Notes: generated from the sequence alone by a model not told the origin. Counted from the first letter of the stretch, positions 1 to 6,203 are shown. The stretch is DNA of 9,657 bases from Acetobacteraceae bacterium (GCA_027323595.1 DAHWBL010000160.1:1-9657), one strand, 5' to 3'. A program made the numbers and translations.

Positions 1-28
1 TCGTGGGCATCACGCCGGACCGGACAGC

Positions 29-33
29 AGGAG
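29..33 (+). promoter_or_regulatory. Ribosome binding site of the PEP-CTERM gene
   Basis: AGGAG lies 6 nt before the ATG at 40. It supports that start and the short secretory leader that follows. Confidence 0.7.
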
Positions 34-39
34 TTTCCC

Positions 40-561
40 ATGCGCCTCATCTCCCTCATCGCCACCCTGGCCCTCGGGATCTTCGCCGCCGGCGGCGCCC
101 GCGCCGACTGGTCCGGCCAGACCATCAACGGCACCCTCGCCTTCGGTTCCAACGGCAGCCTGGGCGGCAACGCCTGGTCGTCGGCCACCATCGTCGCGCC
201 GGGCAGCTTCACCTATTCCGACCCCAACAACATCGATACCGCGCAATTCACCGGCACCACGCTGACCGTCACCGATCAGGTCAACTCCGGGGCAAACGGC
301 TTCGGCATGAGCTTTTCCGACACCTCGCTGCCCTTCGGCTCGATTTCGCTGCTGTCGTCCGCCGGCTCGCCCGCCTTCACCTATGCCCTCTCCGCCGGGG
401 TGATCACCGTGGACTGGACCGGCACCGCCACCGCCGGCACCTACAGCGCGAGCTTCAGCCTCACCGGCGCGCAGGCGCCCACCGTGCCCGAGCCGGCGAG
501 CCTCGCCCTGCTCGGCGTCGGACTGCTCGGCATCGGGTTCATCCGCCGCGCGCGCGGCTGA
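40..561 (+). CDS. Secreted PEP-CTERM sorting domain protein
   Basis: This 173-aa protein is exported and probably processed at the cell surface. Residues 1-22 form a signal peptide (Arg-2, a hydrophobic core, then a likely cleavage after ARA, before Asp-23). Residues 149-173 form a PEP-CTERM tail: a VPEPAS motif, a hydrophobic helix rich in Leu and Gly, then the basic end RRARG. In this family the tail is recognised by a membrane exosortase; none is encoded in the window. The mature middle part (about 23-148) is rich in Gly, Ser, Thr, Ala and Asn, and contains no Lys, Arg, His, Glu or Cys, as is common for low-complexity extracellular PEP-CTERM proteins. It resembles no enzyme I recognise, so the function beyond surface or extracellular matrix association is unknown. 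The start is supported by AGGAG 6 nt upstream. It converges on the glycosyltransferase gene, with 17 bp between the stop codons. Confidence 0.87.
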   Translation: MRLISLIATLALGIFAAGGARADWSGQTINGTLAFGSNGSLGGNAWSSATIVAPGSFTYSDPNNIDTAQFTGTTLTVTDQVNSGANGFGMSFSDTSLPFGSISLLSSAGSPAFTYALSAGVITVDWTGTATAGTYSASFSLTGAQAPTVPEPASLALLGVGLLGIGFIRRARG

Positions 562-578
562 ACTCGCGACCGCATCCT

Positions 579-2108
579 CTACCGCGCGGCGTCCGCCATG
601 GCGGACGCCGTCATCGGCGCCGCCAGCCGGTAATAGAAGCACCCCCCCTGCGCGATCAGCAGCACCGCATCACGCGGCACCGGCAGGCGGGTCGGCGCCG
701 GCTTGTCCACCGGGCATGAGATGACGTGGCTGTAGAGCGGCAGGATGCCGCGCGCCGGCACGCTGAGCGGGGCGGCGATGCCGGTCAACATGGTCAGCAC
801 CGCCGGATGCGGCGTGTCCACCGCCGCCGGCCGCGCCGGGTCCGCCCCCACGCGCTCGAACAGCACCTGCAGATCGGCCAGATCGCCCACCGGCGGGGCG
901 ACCAGCGCGGCTTTGGCGAACACCGCCAGATCGGCGGCGGACGCCACCACCAGCACCGACAGCGCCACCGCAAACCCGCGACGCGACACCACCCGGCGCC
1001 AGCCCCGCGCATTCACCGCGATCAGCAGCAGCAGCAGCGCGCTGACCGGCAGCCAGAACCGCACCGCCCCACCCCATTGATAGACCAGCAGAATCGCCAC
1101 GTTCGGCACCAGCACGCAGACCACCGGCAGCCCGGTCGCGCGCCACGGCGCGGCGGCCAGCGCCAAGGCCAGGCTGAGCATGGCGGCAAGCAAGAACGCC
1201 GCCGGCCAATGGTGCCACTGCCCGACCCATAGCCCGGGAATGATCTGCTCGGGCAGCCGATAGACGATCTCATAGGCGAGGTTGGCGAGGTCCACATGCA
1301 CCAGCTCGCCGAGCGACAGCAGCCGGCTGGTCGGGTCCAGCGGGTTGGTGGCAAGCAGCATCCTGGTCTGGTCGATGCCGTCAAAACCAAGTCCGCCGCG
1401 GTCGATCCGCCCGTTGCGCAGCGCCCAGCCCAGCGCCGGCAGCACGAACCCCGCGCCATGCAGCCCCAGCAGCCAGACCGCCCGCGCGCGCGAGATCAGC
1501 GCCCGCCGCTCACCGACCAGATAGGCGAGCGGCACCAGGCCAAGCCCGATATTGGTGCCGCGCAGCAGCATCGCGAGCCCCGCGACACACCCGGCCAGCG
1601 CCACCAGCCACGCGGCCGGCCGCCGCCGCGCCCACACACGGTCGAACAGGATCAGCGCCGCCAGGATGCACCCGATGGAGGGCACCTCGCTCATCACCGC
1701 GTGGCTGAAGAACCAGTAGAACGGCATCAGCCCGAGCAGCAGGGCGGCGATGTCGGCGGTGGCGACGCTGCCGGTCAGCCGGCGCACATAGACCCAGGCG
1801 AGACCGAGGCCGCCCAGCCCGAGCACGGCCATATAGAGCTTGGCCGCCAGCCAGTTGATCGGCAGCCCCATGAACCCCATCAGCGGCGCGAGCAGCACCG
1901 CCATGCCCGGCGGCCAGGTGGTGTGCGGCACATGCAGCCCCGCGACCAGGCTGCGGGTGTAGCCAAAGCCGTGCGTCAGCGCGAAGCTCAGCGCCAGATA
2001 GGCCTCACTGTCATCGGCGTTGAGCGCCGACAGGTCCGGCCGCGCGTTCGGCCATGCGAGATAGGCCGCCGCGAGCAGCAGCAGCGCGATGCGCGGGGCG
2101 GACGCCAT
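579..2108 (-). CDS. Multi-pass GT-C (ArnT/PMT-like) glycosyltransferase-type membrane protein
   Basis: A 509-aa integral membrane protein with roughly ten hydrophobic segments over residues 1-400 and a soluble, probably periplasmic tail of about 110 residues. It looks like a GT-C fold lipid-linked sugar transferase. After the first membrane helix comes an acidic pair, Asp32-Asp33, in a DDSEAY context. It is followed by a HTTWPPG loop (62-68) and a HAVMSEVPS segment (136-144), the usual order of conserved patches in ArnT/PMT-like enzymes, whose acidic loop residues serve catalysis and metal binding. Such enzymes use polyprenyl-phosphate sugars at the outer face of the inner membrane. Acceptor and donor cannot be told. 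The start ATG follows a G-rich stretch (GGGGGCGGG) and lies 34 bp after the amidohydrolase stop, so readthrough from the catabolic operon is possible, though a functional link is not evident. Being next to a secreted PEP-CTERM protein fits an envelope or extracellular glycan role, as inference only. Confidence 0.83.
   Translation of the reverse strand: MASAPRIALLLLAAAYLAWPNARPDLSALNADDSEAYLALSFALTHGFGYTRSLVAGLHVPHTTWPPGMAVLLAPLMGFMGLPINWLAAKLYMAVLGLGGLGLAWVYVRRLTGSVATADIAALLLGLMPFYWFFSHAVMSEVPSIGCILAALILFDRVWARRRPAAWLVALAGCVAGLAMLLRGTNIGLGLVPLAYLVGERRALISRARAVWLLGLHGAGFVLPALGWALRNGRIDRGGLGFDGIDQTRMLLATNPLDPTSRLLSLGELVHVDLANLAYEIVYRLPEQIIPGLWVGQWHHWPAAFLLAAMLSLALALAAAPWRATGLPVVCVLVPNVAILLVYQWGGAVRFWLPVSALLLLLIAVNARGWRRVVSRRGFAVALSVLVVASAADLAVFAKAALVAPPVGDLADLQVLFERVGADPARPAAVDTPHPAVLTMLTGIAAPLSVPARGILPLYSHVISCPVDKPAPTRLPVPRDAVLLIAQGGCFYYRLAAPMTASAMADAAR
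587..610. terminator. Perfect 24-bp palindrome, likely bidirectional terminator hairpin
   Basis: The 12 bases 587-598 are the exact reverse complement of 599-610, centred on CCATGG. The palindrome begins 26 nt after the PEP-CTERM stop codon and lies wholly inside the last codons of the convergent glycosyltransferase gene. As RNA it would form a very stable GC-rich hairpin. No T-tract follows, so it is not a classical intrinsic terminator. A transcription-end or mRNA 3'-protecting hairpin is inferred from its position between convergent genes. Confidence 0.55.
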
Positions 2109-2142
2109 CGCCCGCCCCCGACCGCCGCCCGGCTCCCCCGCC

Positions 2143-3111
2143 CTAGTTTCCGAGCTTGAACAGATGCTGGGCGTTGGTGCGACCGATCTTGCGCCGATCC
2201 GGCTCGCTGATCGAGGCGGCGTCGAACCAGGCCGCCGCCTCGGTCGCTTCCTCGAACGGATAGTCGGTGGAATACAGGATGCGGTCCGCGCCGACCTCCA
2301 GGATGGCGTTGATCAGCGCCTGGGTGCGGAAATTGCCGGCCGTGGTGATGTAGAAATTCTCGCAGAAATACTCGGAGATCTTCTTTTTCGCCGGATAGCC
2401 CATCGGCGACCAGCCGATGCGCTGGTCGGTGCGGTGCAGATTATACGGCAGCCCCTCGCCCAGATGGCCCAGGATGACGGTGAGCCGCGGATACTGGTCG
2501 AACAGCCCGCTGCCCATCAGCCGCAGCGCATGCAGCGCGGTCTCGGCGGCGAAGCCGTAGGCCGGGCCGATCAGCCACGGATGGCCCTGATAGGCGCGCA
2601 ACTGGCTGGGCTCGCGCGGGTGCAGATAAAACGGCACGTCCAGCCGCTCCACCTCCGCCCAGAACGGCCAGTATTCCTTGATGTCGTAATAGATCGCGTT
2701 GTCGGCGCTGGCGTTCTGGGTGTAGCCGTTCACCAGCGCGCCGCGAAAGCCGAGATCCTTCACGCAGCGTTCCAGCTCGCGCGCGGCGACATCGGGGTCG
2801 TGCATGGCCAGCGCGGCCAGGCCACTGAAACGGTCCGGCCGGCGGGCGACATGCTCGGCCATCGCGTCATTGGCGCGGCGCATCATCTCGCCCGCCTCGC
2901 CCTTGTCGGTGATGGCCTGCAACGCCGGCGCGTTGAGCGACAGCAGCATGCGCTCGAGCCCGGTGGCGTCCATCTGCTCGATCCGCTCGGATTGGAAATC
3001 CAGCAGCCTGCGGCGCAGGATTTTCCAGGTCTGCGGCCCCACGAATTTTTCCGAATCGCCCAGCGTGCCCTCGAGCGCGAAATGTTCTTCCAGACCGATC
3101 TTGCCCTGCAT
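2143..3111 (-). CDS. Amidohydrolase-superfamily hydroxybenzoate (gamma-resorcylate/2,3-DHB-type) decarboxylase
   Basis: A 322-aa cytoplasmic metal-dependent enzyme of the ACMSD-like amidohydrolase group. It probably catalyses non-oxidative decarboxylation of an ortho-hydroxylated aromatic acid. The N-terminus MQGKIGLEEHFA places Glu8 and His10 as metal ligands. His164 in FYLHPREP and Asp283 in STDYPFE are the remaining ligands, and His216 and Glu219 in GHLGEG supply the catalytic pair. The spacing agrees with remembered gamma-resorcylate decarboxylase, including His at 164, and its SLNAPALQAI, GALVNGYTQ and IGRTNAQHLFKL segments look closely related. Length is normal for the family. The ATG has a strong GGAGG 5 nt upstream. 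It is third in the order FAH, cupin, amidohydrolase. The substrate may be 2,6- or 2,3-dihydroxybenzoate, 5-carboxyvanillate or a relative; sequence alone does not decide. A non-decarboxylating hydrolase is less likely but not excluded. Confidence 0.92.
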   Translation of the reverse strand: MQGKIGLEEHFALEGTLGDSEKFVGPQTWKILRRRLLDFQSERIEQMDATGLERMLLSLNAPALQAITDKGEAGEMMRRANDAMAEHVARRPDRFSGLAALAMHDPDVAARELERCVKDLGFRGALVNGYTQNASADNAIYYDIKEYWPFWAEVERLDVPFYLHPREPSQLRAYQGHPWLIGPAYGFAAETALHALRLMGSGLFDQYPRLTVILGHLGEGLPYNLHRTDQRIGWSPMGYPAKKKISEYFCENFYITTAGNFRTQALINAILEVGADRILYSTDYPFEEATEAAAWFDAASISEPDRRKIGRTNAQHLFKLGN

Positions 3112-3116
3112 GATGA

Positions 3117-3121
3117 CCTCC
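3117..3121 (-). promoter_or_regulatory. Ribosome binding site of the decarboxylase gene
   Basis: On the minus strand GGAGG lies 5 nt before the ATG at 3111, inside the 24-bp gap after the cupin stop. It shows independent, strong translation initiation within the operon. Confidence 0.75.
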
Positions 3122-3135
3122 GATGAATGCGTGTG

Positions 3136-3615
3136 TCAGTGTGTGTGGATGGGATCGACCCAGGCGACGGTCTGCGGGGTTTCCACCGCGGCGATGTCCA
3201 GATTGACCACCACCGCCTCGTTGTCGCTGCGCACCAGCACGCAGGCCAGCACCTCGTGGGCGCTGGCGTTGATCTCCTGGTGCGGCACGTAGGGCGGCAC
3301 ATAGATGAAATCGCCGGGGCCCGCCTCGGCGGTGAATTCGAGCTGCTCGCCCCAACGCATCCGCGCCCGCCCGCTGATGACATAGATGACGCTTTCGAGC
3401 GCGCCGTGATGGTGCGCGCCGGTCTTGGCGTCGGGGTGGATGTGCACGGTGCCGACCCAGAGTTTTTGCGCCCCCACCCGCGCCGCGGTGATCGCCGCCG
3501 CGCGGTCCATGCCCGGGGTCTGCGCCGTGTTGGTGTCCAGCGTGCCGGCGCGCACCACCCGCACGCCGTGCTCGCGCCAGTCCGCCACCGCCGCCGCCGG
3601 ATCGGGGGCGCTCAC
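3136..3615 (-). CDS. Single-domain cupin protein, putative metalloenzyme
   Basis: A 159-aa small cupin. Motif 1 is in residues 66-82 (GAHHHGALE, then SG) and gives His68, His70 and Glu74. Motif 2 is in residues 101-116 (GDFIYVPPYVPHQEIN) and gives His112. Together these form the usual 3-His/1-Glu metal site, so an active metal-binding cupin is likely rather than a purely structural one. Small cupins of this kind include dioxygenases, isomerases and uncharacterised proteins. The conserved block around NTAQTPGM (29-36) before the barrel is, from memory, typical of an uncharacterised proteobacterial family. It starts with GTG at 3615, 7 bp after the FAH stop, with no clear Shine-Dalgarno, which suggests translational coupling. 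It sits between an FAH hydrolase and an aromatic decarboxylase, so a ring-cleavage or product-handling role in the same pathway is inferred. The C-terminus (DPIHTH) runs into a short GT-dinucleotide tract around the stop. Confidence 0.9.
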   Translation of the reverse strand: MSAPDPAAAVADWREHGVRVVRAGTLDTNTAQTPGMDRAAAITAARVGAQKLWVGTVHIHPDAKTGAHHHGALESVIYVISGRARMRWGEQLEFTAEAGPGDFIYVPPYVPHQEINASAHEVLACVLVRSDNEAVVVNLDIAAVETPQTVAWVDPIHTH

Positions 3616-3622
3616 GGCGCGA

Positions 3623-4519
3623 TCACGAAACGGGCGCGGGCGCGACGACTGGCGCGACGACTGGCACGCGCATCTCGCCGATGCCCTCGATCCGGCAGAC
3701 CATCTCGTCGCCCACCCGCACCGGGCCGACGCCGTCGGGGGTGCCGGTCATGATGATGTCGCCAGGTTCGAGCGTGTAATAATCCGATGCCATCACGATC
3801 AGGTCGGGGATGTCGATGACCAGATCGGCGGTGTTGGCCTGCTGGCGCAGCTCGTTGCCGACCGACAGGCTCATCGCCAGATGACCCGGATCGGCGATTT
3901 CGTCGGCGGTGACGAGCCAAGGGCCCAGCACGCTGAAGCCGTCGCAGGATTTGCGCAGCGAGCGTTCCTGTTTGCCGCGCAGCGTCATGTCCAGCGCGAT
4001 CGCGTAGCCGGCGACGAACGACATGGCGGTGTCGCGGCTGGCGCGGTGGCAGCGCGTGCCGATGATCACCGCCAGCTCGATCTCATGGTCGGTGCGCCGG
4101 TCGGGATGGTTGATCACCACCCCCTGCGACGGGCCGACCAGCGACGAATTGGCCTTGAGGAACAGCCCGACCTCCTGGATGCGCGCCACCTGCTGGCCAT
4201 GGAAGGTGGCCGGATCGGCCGCGGCCTCGGCCTCATGGGCGCGGTAATTCACCGGCGCGGCCGGGATTTTCGACGGGTTGGCGACCGGGCTGAGCAGGCG
4301 GACATCCGCCAGCTTCAGCCGCGGGGCGGTGGCGCGCAGGCTTTCGGCGCGGGCCCGCACGGCGGGCAGATAGCGGATCAGCAGGTCGCCCGGCGGCATC
4401 GGCCAGCGTTGCGGCGGGATGGCATCCAGCGCGGCGGTGACATCGAGCACATCGTCATCCTCGACGATGCCCAGGCGATTTTGGTCGGACTGCTCGAAAT
4501 CGAACCGGCACAGGCGCAT
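3623..4519 (-). CDS. Fumarylacetoacetate hydrolase (FAH) family protein
   Basis: A 298-aa cytoplasmic Mg/Mn-dependent enzyme that would cleave, decarboxylate or isomerise a beta-diketo or oxo-enoic acid, typically a ring-cleavage product. A short N-terminal domain (about 1-75) precedes the catalytic FAH domain (about 80-285). Visible family marks are the metal-binding DHEIELAVIIG (144-154; Glu146, Glu148), Asp177 in ALDMT, RKSCDGF (189-195) and TGTPDGVGP (258-266). I place the start at 4519 rather than an upstream in-frame ATG at 4546, because GGGGAGA lies 7 nt before it and the family N-terminus MRLCRF begins there. It heads the FAH-cupin-decarboxylase set. The last residues are a Val/Ala/Pro tail with VVAP twice, made by a 12-bp tandem duplication. 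Fumarylpyruvate hydrolase, a hydroxymuconate isomerase/decarboxylase or an oxaloacetate decarboxylase-like enzyme are all possible. Confidence 0.92.
   Translation of the reverse strand: MRLCRFDFEQSDQNRLGIVEDDDVLDVTAALDAIPPQRWPMPPGDLLIRYLPAVRARAESLRATAPRLKLADVRLLSPVANPSKIPAAPVNYRAHEAEAAADPATFHGQQVARIQEVGLFLKANSSLVGPSQGVVINHPDRRTDHEIELAVIIGTRCHRASRDTAMSFVAGYAIALDMTLRGKQERSLRKSCDGFSVLGPWLVTADEIADPGHLAMSLSVGNELRQQANTADLVIDIPDLIVMASDYYTLEPGDIIMTGTPDGVGPVRVGDEMVCRIEGIGEMRVPVVAPVVAPAPVS
3640..3663. repeat. 12-bp perfect tandem duplication in the 3' end of the FAH gene
   Basis: GCGCGACGACTG occurs twice back to back (3640-3651 and 3652-3663). It is in frame and gives a repeated VVAP in the C-terminal tail of the FAH protein, outside the catalytic fold. 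Confidence 0.85.
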
Positions 4520-4526
4520 TGATATG

Positions 4527-4535
4527 TCTCCCCTC
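4527..4535 (-). promoter_or_regulatory. Ribosome binding site deciding the FAH start
   Basis: On the minus strand GAGGGGAGA lies 7 nt before the ATG at 4519. The upstream ATG at 4546 lacks a comparable site, so the shorter start is preferred. Confidence 0.7.
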
Positions 4536-4546
4536 GTGGCGCCCAT

Positions 4547-4575
4547 CCCATAGGACAGAAGCCGGCGGCGAACAA
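4547..4575 (-). promoter_or_regulatory. Weak candidate promoter for the FAH-cupin-decarboxylase operon
   Basis: On the minus strand TTGTTC (4570-4575) and TATGGG (4547-4552) are 17 bp apart, upstream of the FAH ribosome binding site and within the 69-bp gap after the response-regulator stop. Each hexamer matches only three consensus positions, so this is a weak guess. The operon may instead be read from the regulator genes upstream. Confidence 0.22.
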
Positions 4576-4588
4576 TCGCGAGGAAAGC

Positions 4589-5323
4589 CTAATCGCGCAG
4601 CAGCGGGATGGCCGAGGCGTAGCCCTGGTTGCGCACGGTGGCGAGCATCATGTGGGCGCCGAACGGGTGCAGCTTCTTGCGCACCTGATAGACCAGATTG
4701 TCGATCGAGCGATCGTCCTGATGCAGCGGGCGGCGCAGCACCCGCTCGGTCAGCGCGGCGCGCGAGACCGGCACGCCGGGGTCGGCCCCCAGGGTGGCCA
4801 GCAGGTCGAACTCGGCGGCGGTGAGCGGCACCAGCTCGCCGCCGGGGGCGAAGACCTGGCGGCGCAGCGGGTCCGCGCGCCAGCCCGGCGGGGCGGCGGC
4901 GTCGGCGGCGGGGCCGCTGTCACGGGTGGAGAAATAGCGGCGAAGCTGGGCGCGCAGGCGGGCGACGATCTCCCGGCCCGAGGTGGGCTTGGTCATCACG
5001 TCGTCGGCGCCCTGTTCGAGCGCGATGATGCGATCGACCTCATCGGCCTGGCCGGTCAGCACCAGGATCGGCGCGTGGGTGATGGCGCGCATCCGGCCGA
5101 TCAGCGGCACGGAGTCCACACTGCCGAGCCAGCGGTCCAGCACGACGGCGTCGGGGTGATCGGCGGCGACGATGGCAAGCGCGGTATCGAACGTGCCGGT
5201 GCCGCGGGTGGTCATGCCATAGGCGCCGAACAGCCCGACCAGTTGCTCGCACAGATCGGCGTCATCATCGACGACCAGGACCGAGATGGGCTGGGTCTGG
5301 CCGAGATTTTCGGGTGAACTCAT
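4589..5323 (-). CDS. OmpR/PhoB-family response regulator (orphan)
   Basis: A 244-aa two-component DNA-binding regulator. The receiver domain (about 13-125) has the acidic pocket VVDDD (17-21), phospho-acceptor Asp63 in VVLDRWLG, switch Thr90 in VLTGQ and Lys112 in MTKP. A linker (about 126-148) leads to a C-terminal winged helix (about 149-240) with the typical LTAAEFDLLATL and DDRSIDNLVYQVRKKL segments. Oddly, the aromatic switch residue three positions before the conserved Lys is Val109 (ADDVMTKPT), where most relatives have Tyr or Phe, and the residue after KP is Thr instead of Phe. No histidine kinase is encoded nearby. It lies 69 bp upstream of, and on the same strand as, the FAH gene, so it could regulate or be co-transcribed with that operon. 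The link is positional only. No strong Shine-Dalgarno is seen before the ATG. Confidence 0.95.
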   Translation of the reverse strand: MSSPENLGQTQPISVLVVDDDADLCEQLVGLFGAYGMTTRGTGTFDTALAIVAADHPDAVVLDRWLGSVDSVPLIGRMRAITHAPILVLTGQADEVDRIIALEQGADDVMTKPTSGREIVARLRAQLRRYFSTRDSGPAADAAAPPGWRADPLRRQVFAPGGELVPLTAAEFDLLATLGADPGVPVSRAALTERVLRRPLHQDDRSIDNLVYQVRKKLHPFGAHMMLATVRNQGYASAIPLLRD

Positions 5324-5420
5324 CGATCAGGCACCAAAGCTGCGCCGCCCGCCGCCCGGCCCCGAGGCAGGGACCGGCACGGCACGACGACGAAGCCAAG
5401 ATGTGCGAATATCGGCGGCA

Positions 5421-5436
5421 AAAGTCCAGCGACTTT
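5421..5436 (-). terminator. Small hairpin between the MarR and response-regulator genes
   Basis: AAAGTC (5421-5426) and GACTTT (5431-5436) are perfect inverted repeats around a CAGC loop. On the minus strand the stem is followed by one more T, giving GACTTTT, so it could be a weak intrinsic terminator after MarR. It could equally be an operator in front of the response-regulator gene. Confidence 0.35.
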
Positions 5437-5446
5437 ATTGCAGCAA

Positions 5447-5468
5447 GCGCGCGAGGCGGCCCGCGCGC
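5447..5468 (-). terminator. GC-rich hairpin just after the MarR stop codon
   Basis: GCGCGCG (5447-5453) and CGCGCGC (5462-5468) pair perfectly around an 8-nt loop, starting 4 nt after the MarR stop on the minus strand. There is no T-run directly behind it. Termination or mRNA 3'-end stabilisation is inferred, possibly together with the hairpin 10 bp further on. Confidence 0.4.
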
Positions 5469-5472
5469 CGGG

Positions 5473-5919
5473 TCACCCCTGCTTCACACCGTCCAGAGCG
5501 ACCACCATCGAGGTGTCGACGAGGTCGGAGATCATGCGCGCGACTTCCTCGCCCTTGCGGGTGAGGCGCAGCAGCACCACCCGACGATCGGTGGTGGAGC
5601 GGGCGCGAGAAACCAGGCGCATGCCCTCCAGCCGGTCGAGCGCGCGGGTGATGACCGGCGCGGTGGTGGACAGCCGGTCCGCCAGGGCGCCCACGGTGTA
5701 GGGCCGATCCTGGAAGGCCACCATCAGGAAGGCGGCGAACTGTTTCACCGTCATCGGCGCGACGATGCGCAGCACCCCCTTCGACCCGGAGGTCGAGAAC
5801 AGCGCGGCGAGCAGGTGCGAGGCCATCGAGGGCGGCAGGGTTGCGGACTGAGCGACCTGGGCCGTGGTGGCCGGGGCGCGCTCGGCGGGGATCGACAGGG
5901 AGTGGGGATGTGATTCCAT
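5473..5919 (-). CDS. MarR-family transcriptional regulator
   Basis: A 148-aa winged helix-turn-helix repressor-type protein that acts as a dimer on DNA and usually responds to small phenolic or lipophilic ligands. The DNA-binding part spans about residues 57-125: MTVKQFAAFL, then YTVGALADRLSTTAPVITRALDRLEGMRLVSR as helix-turn-helix, then the wing with the family DRR signature (111-113) and LTRKGEEV. The C-terminal dimerisation helix is short, and the first 30 residues are unconserved and Ala/Pro-rich. I chose ATG at 5919; an in-frame GTG at 5928 would add three residues. Neither has a visible Shine-Dalgarno. It is transcribed away from the GMC oxidoreductase gene across a 430-bp region with several inverted repeats, the classical arrangement for a MarR protein that controls itself and a divergent catabolic gene. 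That target is inferred. Confidence 0.9.
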   Translation of the reverse strand: MESHPHSLSIPAERAPATTAQVAQSATLPPSMASHLLAALFSTSGSKGVLRIVAPMTVKQFAAFLMVAFQDRPYTVGALADRLSTTAPVITRALDRLEGMRLVSRARSTTDRRVVLLRLTRKGEEVARMISDLVDTSMVVALDGVKQG

Positions 5920-5967
5920 AAAAGCCACACTAACGCAGATTTTTGCGAAATTGGAGTAGTTTTGTTT

Positions 5968-6070
5968 TCATGTTTTGTCGGGTGCAAAGAGTCGCGTGCC
6001 GCTAACGCTCCGTCATGGTTTTATCATGAATCCCCGTGACATGGCGACGAATCACGACAACGTCATGACG
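5968..6070. repeat. Cluster of TCATG-type motifs, candidate operators
   Basis: TCATGTTTTGTC (5968-5979) is nearly repeated as TCATGGTTTTATC (6013-6025). The second copy forms the inverted repeat TCATG-7nt-CATGA (6013-6029). A perfect 10-bp palindrome, CGTCATGACG, follows at 6061-6070. The recurring half-site lies between the divergent genes and may be read by the MarR protein, but no binding consensus is known for this protein. Confidence 0.4.
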
Positions 6071-6115
6071 CGGCGTGCGGCGCGCGAGGACTGTGCGGGG
6101 GGCGCCGGGCGCGGG

Positions 6116-6139
6116 TTTTCGACGAAAATCGCCGCGATT
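6116..6139. repeat. Two overlapping perfect odd palindromes, candidate operator
   Basis: TTTTCG-A-CGAAAA (6116-6128) and AATCGC-C-GCGATT (6127-6139) are each perfect 6-bp inverted repeats around one central base, and they share two bases. Two dyads side by side, 11 bp apart centre to centre (about one helical turn), would place two dimers on the same DNA face. Confidence 0.45.
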
Positions 6140-6203
6140 GCAGGCGGTTTGCCGAGTCAACTACCTGATTCGATTCAATTTGTACTATCTTAACCAATCC
6201 GTG

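Noticed and set aside
2089..3126. 345-aa plus-strand frame opposite the decarboxylase
   Set aside because: The minus strand carries a full-length enzyme with all catalytic residues and a strong ribosome binding site; the plus-strand product matches nothing.
3130..3147. GT-dinucleotide tract around the cupin stop codon
   Set aside because: Too short and interrupted to call a microsatellite or recombination site.
4520..4546. Upstream ATG for the FAH gene
   Set aside because: It would place nine extra residues over the GAGGGGAGA ribosome binding site, and the family N-terminus starts at the downstream ATG.
6138..6188. Promoter-like hexamers (TTGCAG, TTGCCG, TACTAT) before the GMC gene
   Set aside because: No pair of hexamers has acceptable spacing, so I list only the region as regulatory.
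5975..6193. Short plus-strand frame (72 aa) in the divergent region
   Set aside because: No ribosome binding site, no domain, and it crosses several inverted repeats; better explained as regulatory DNA.
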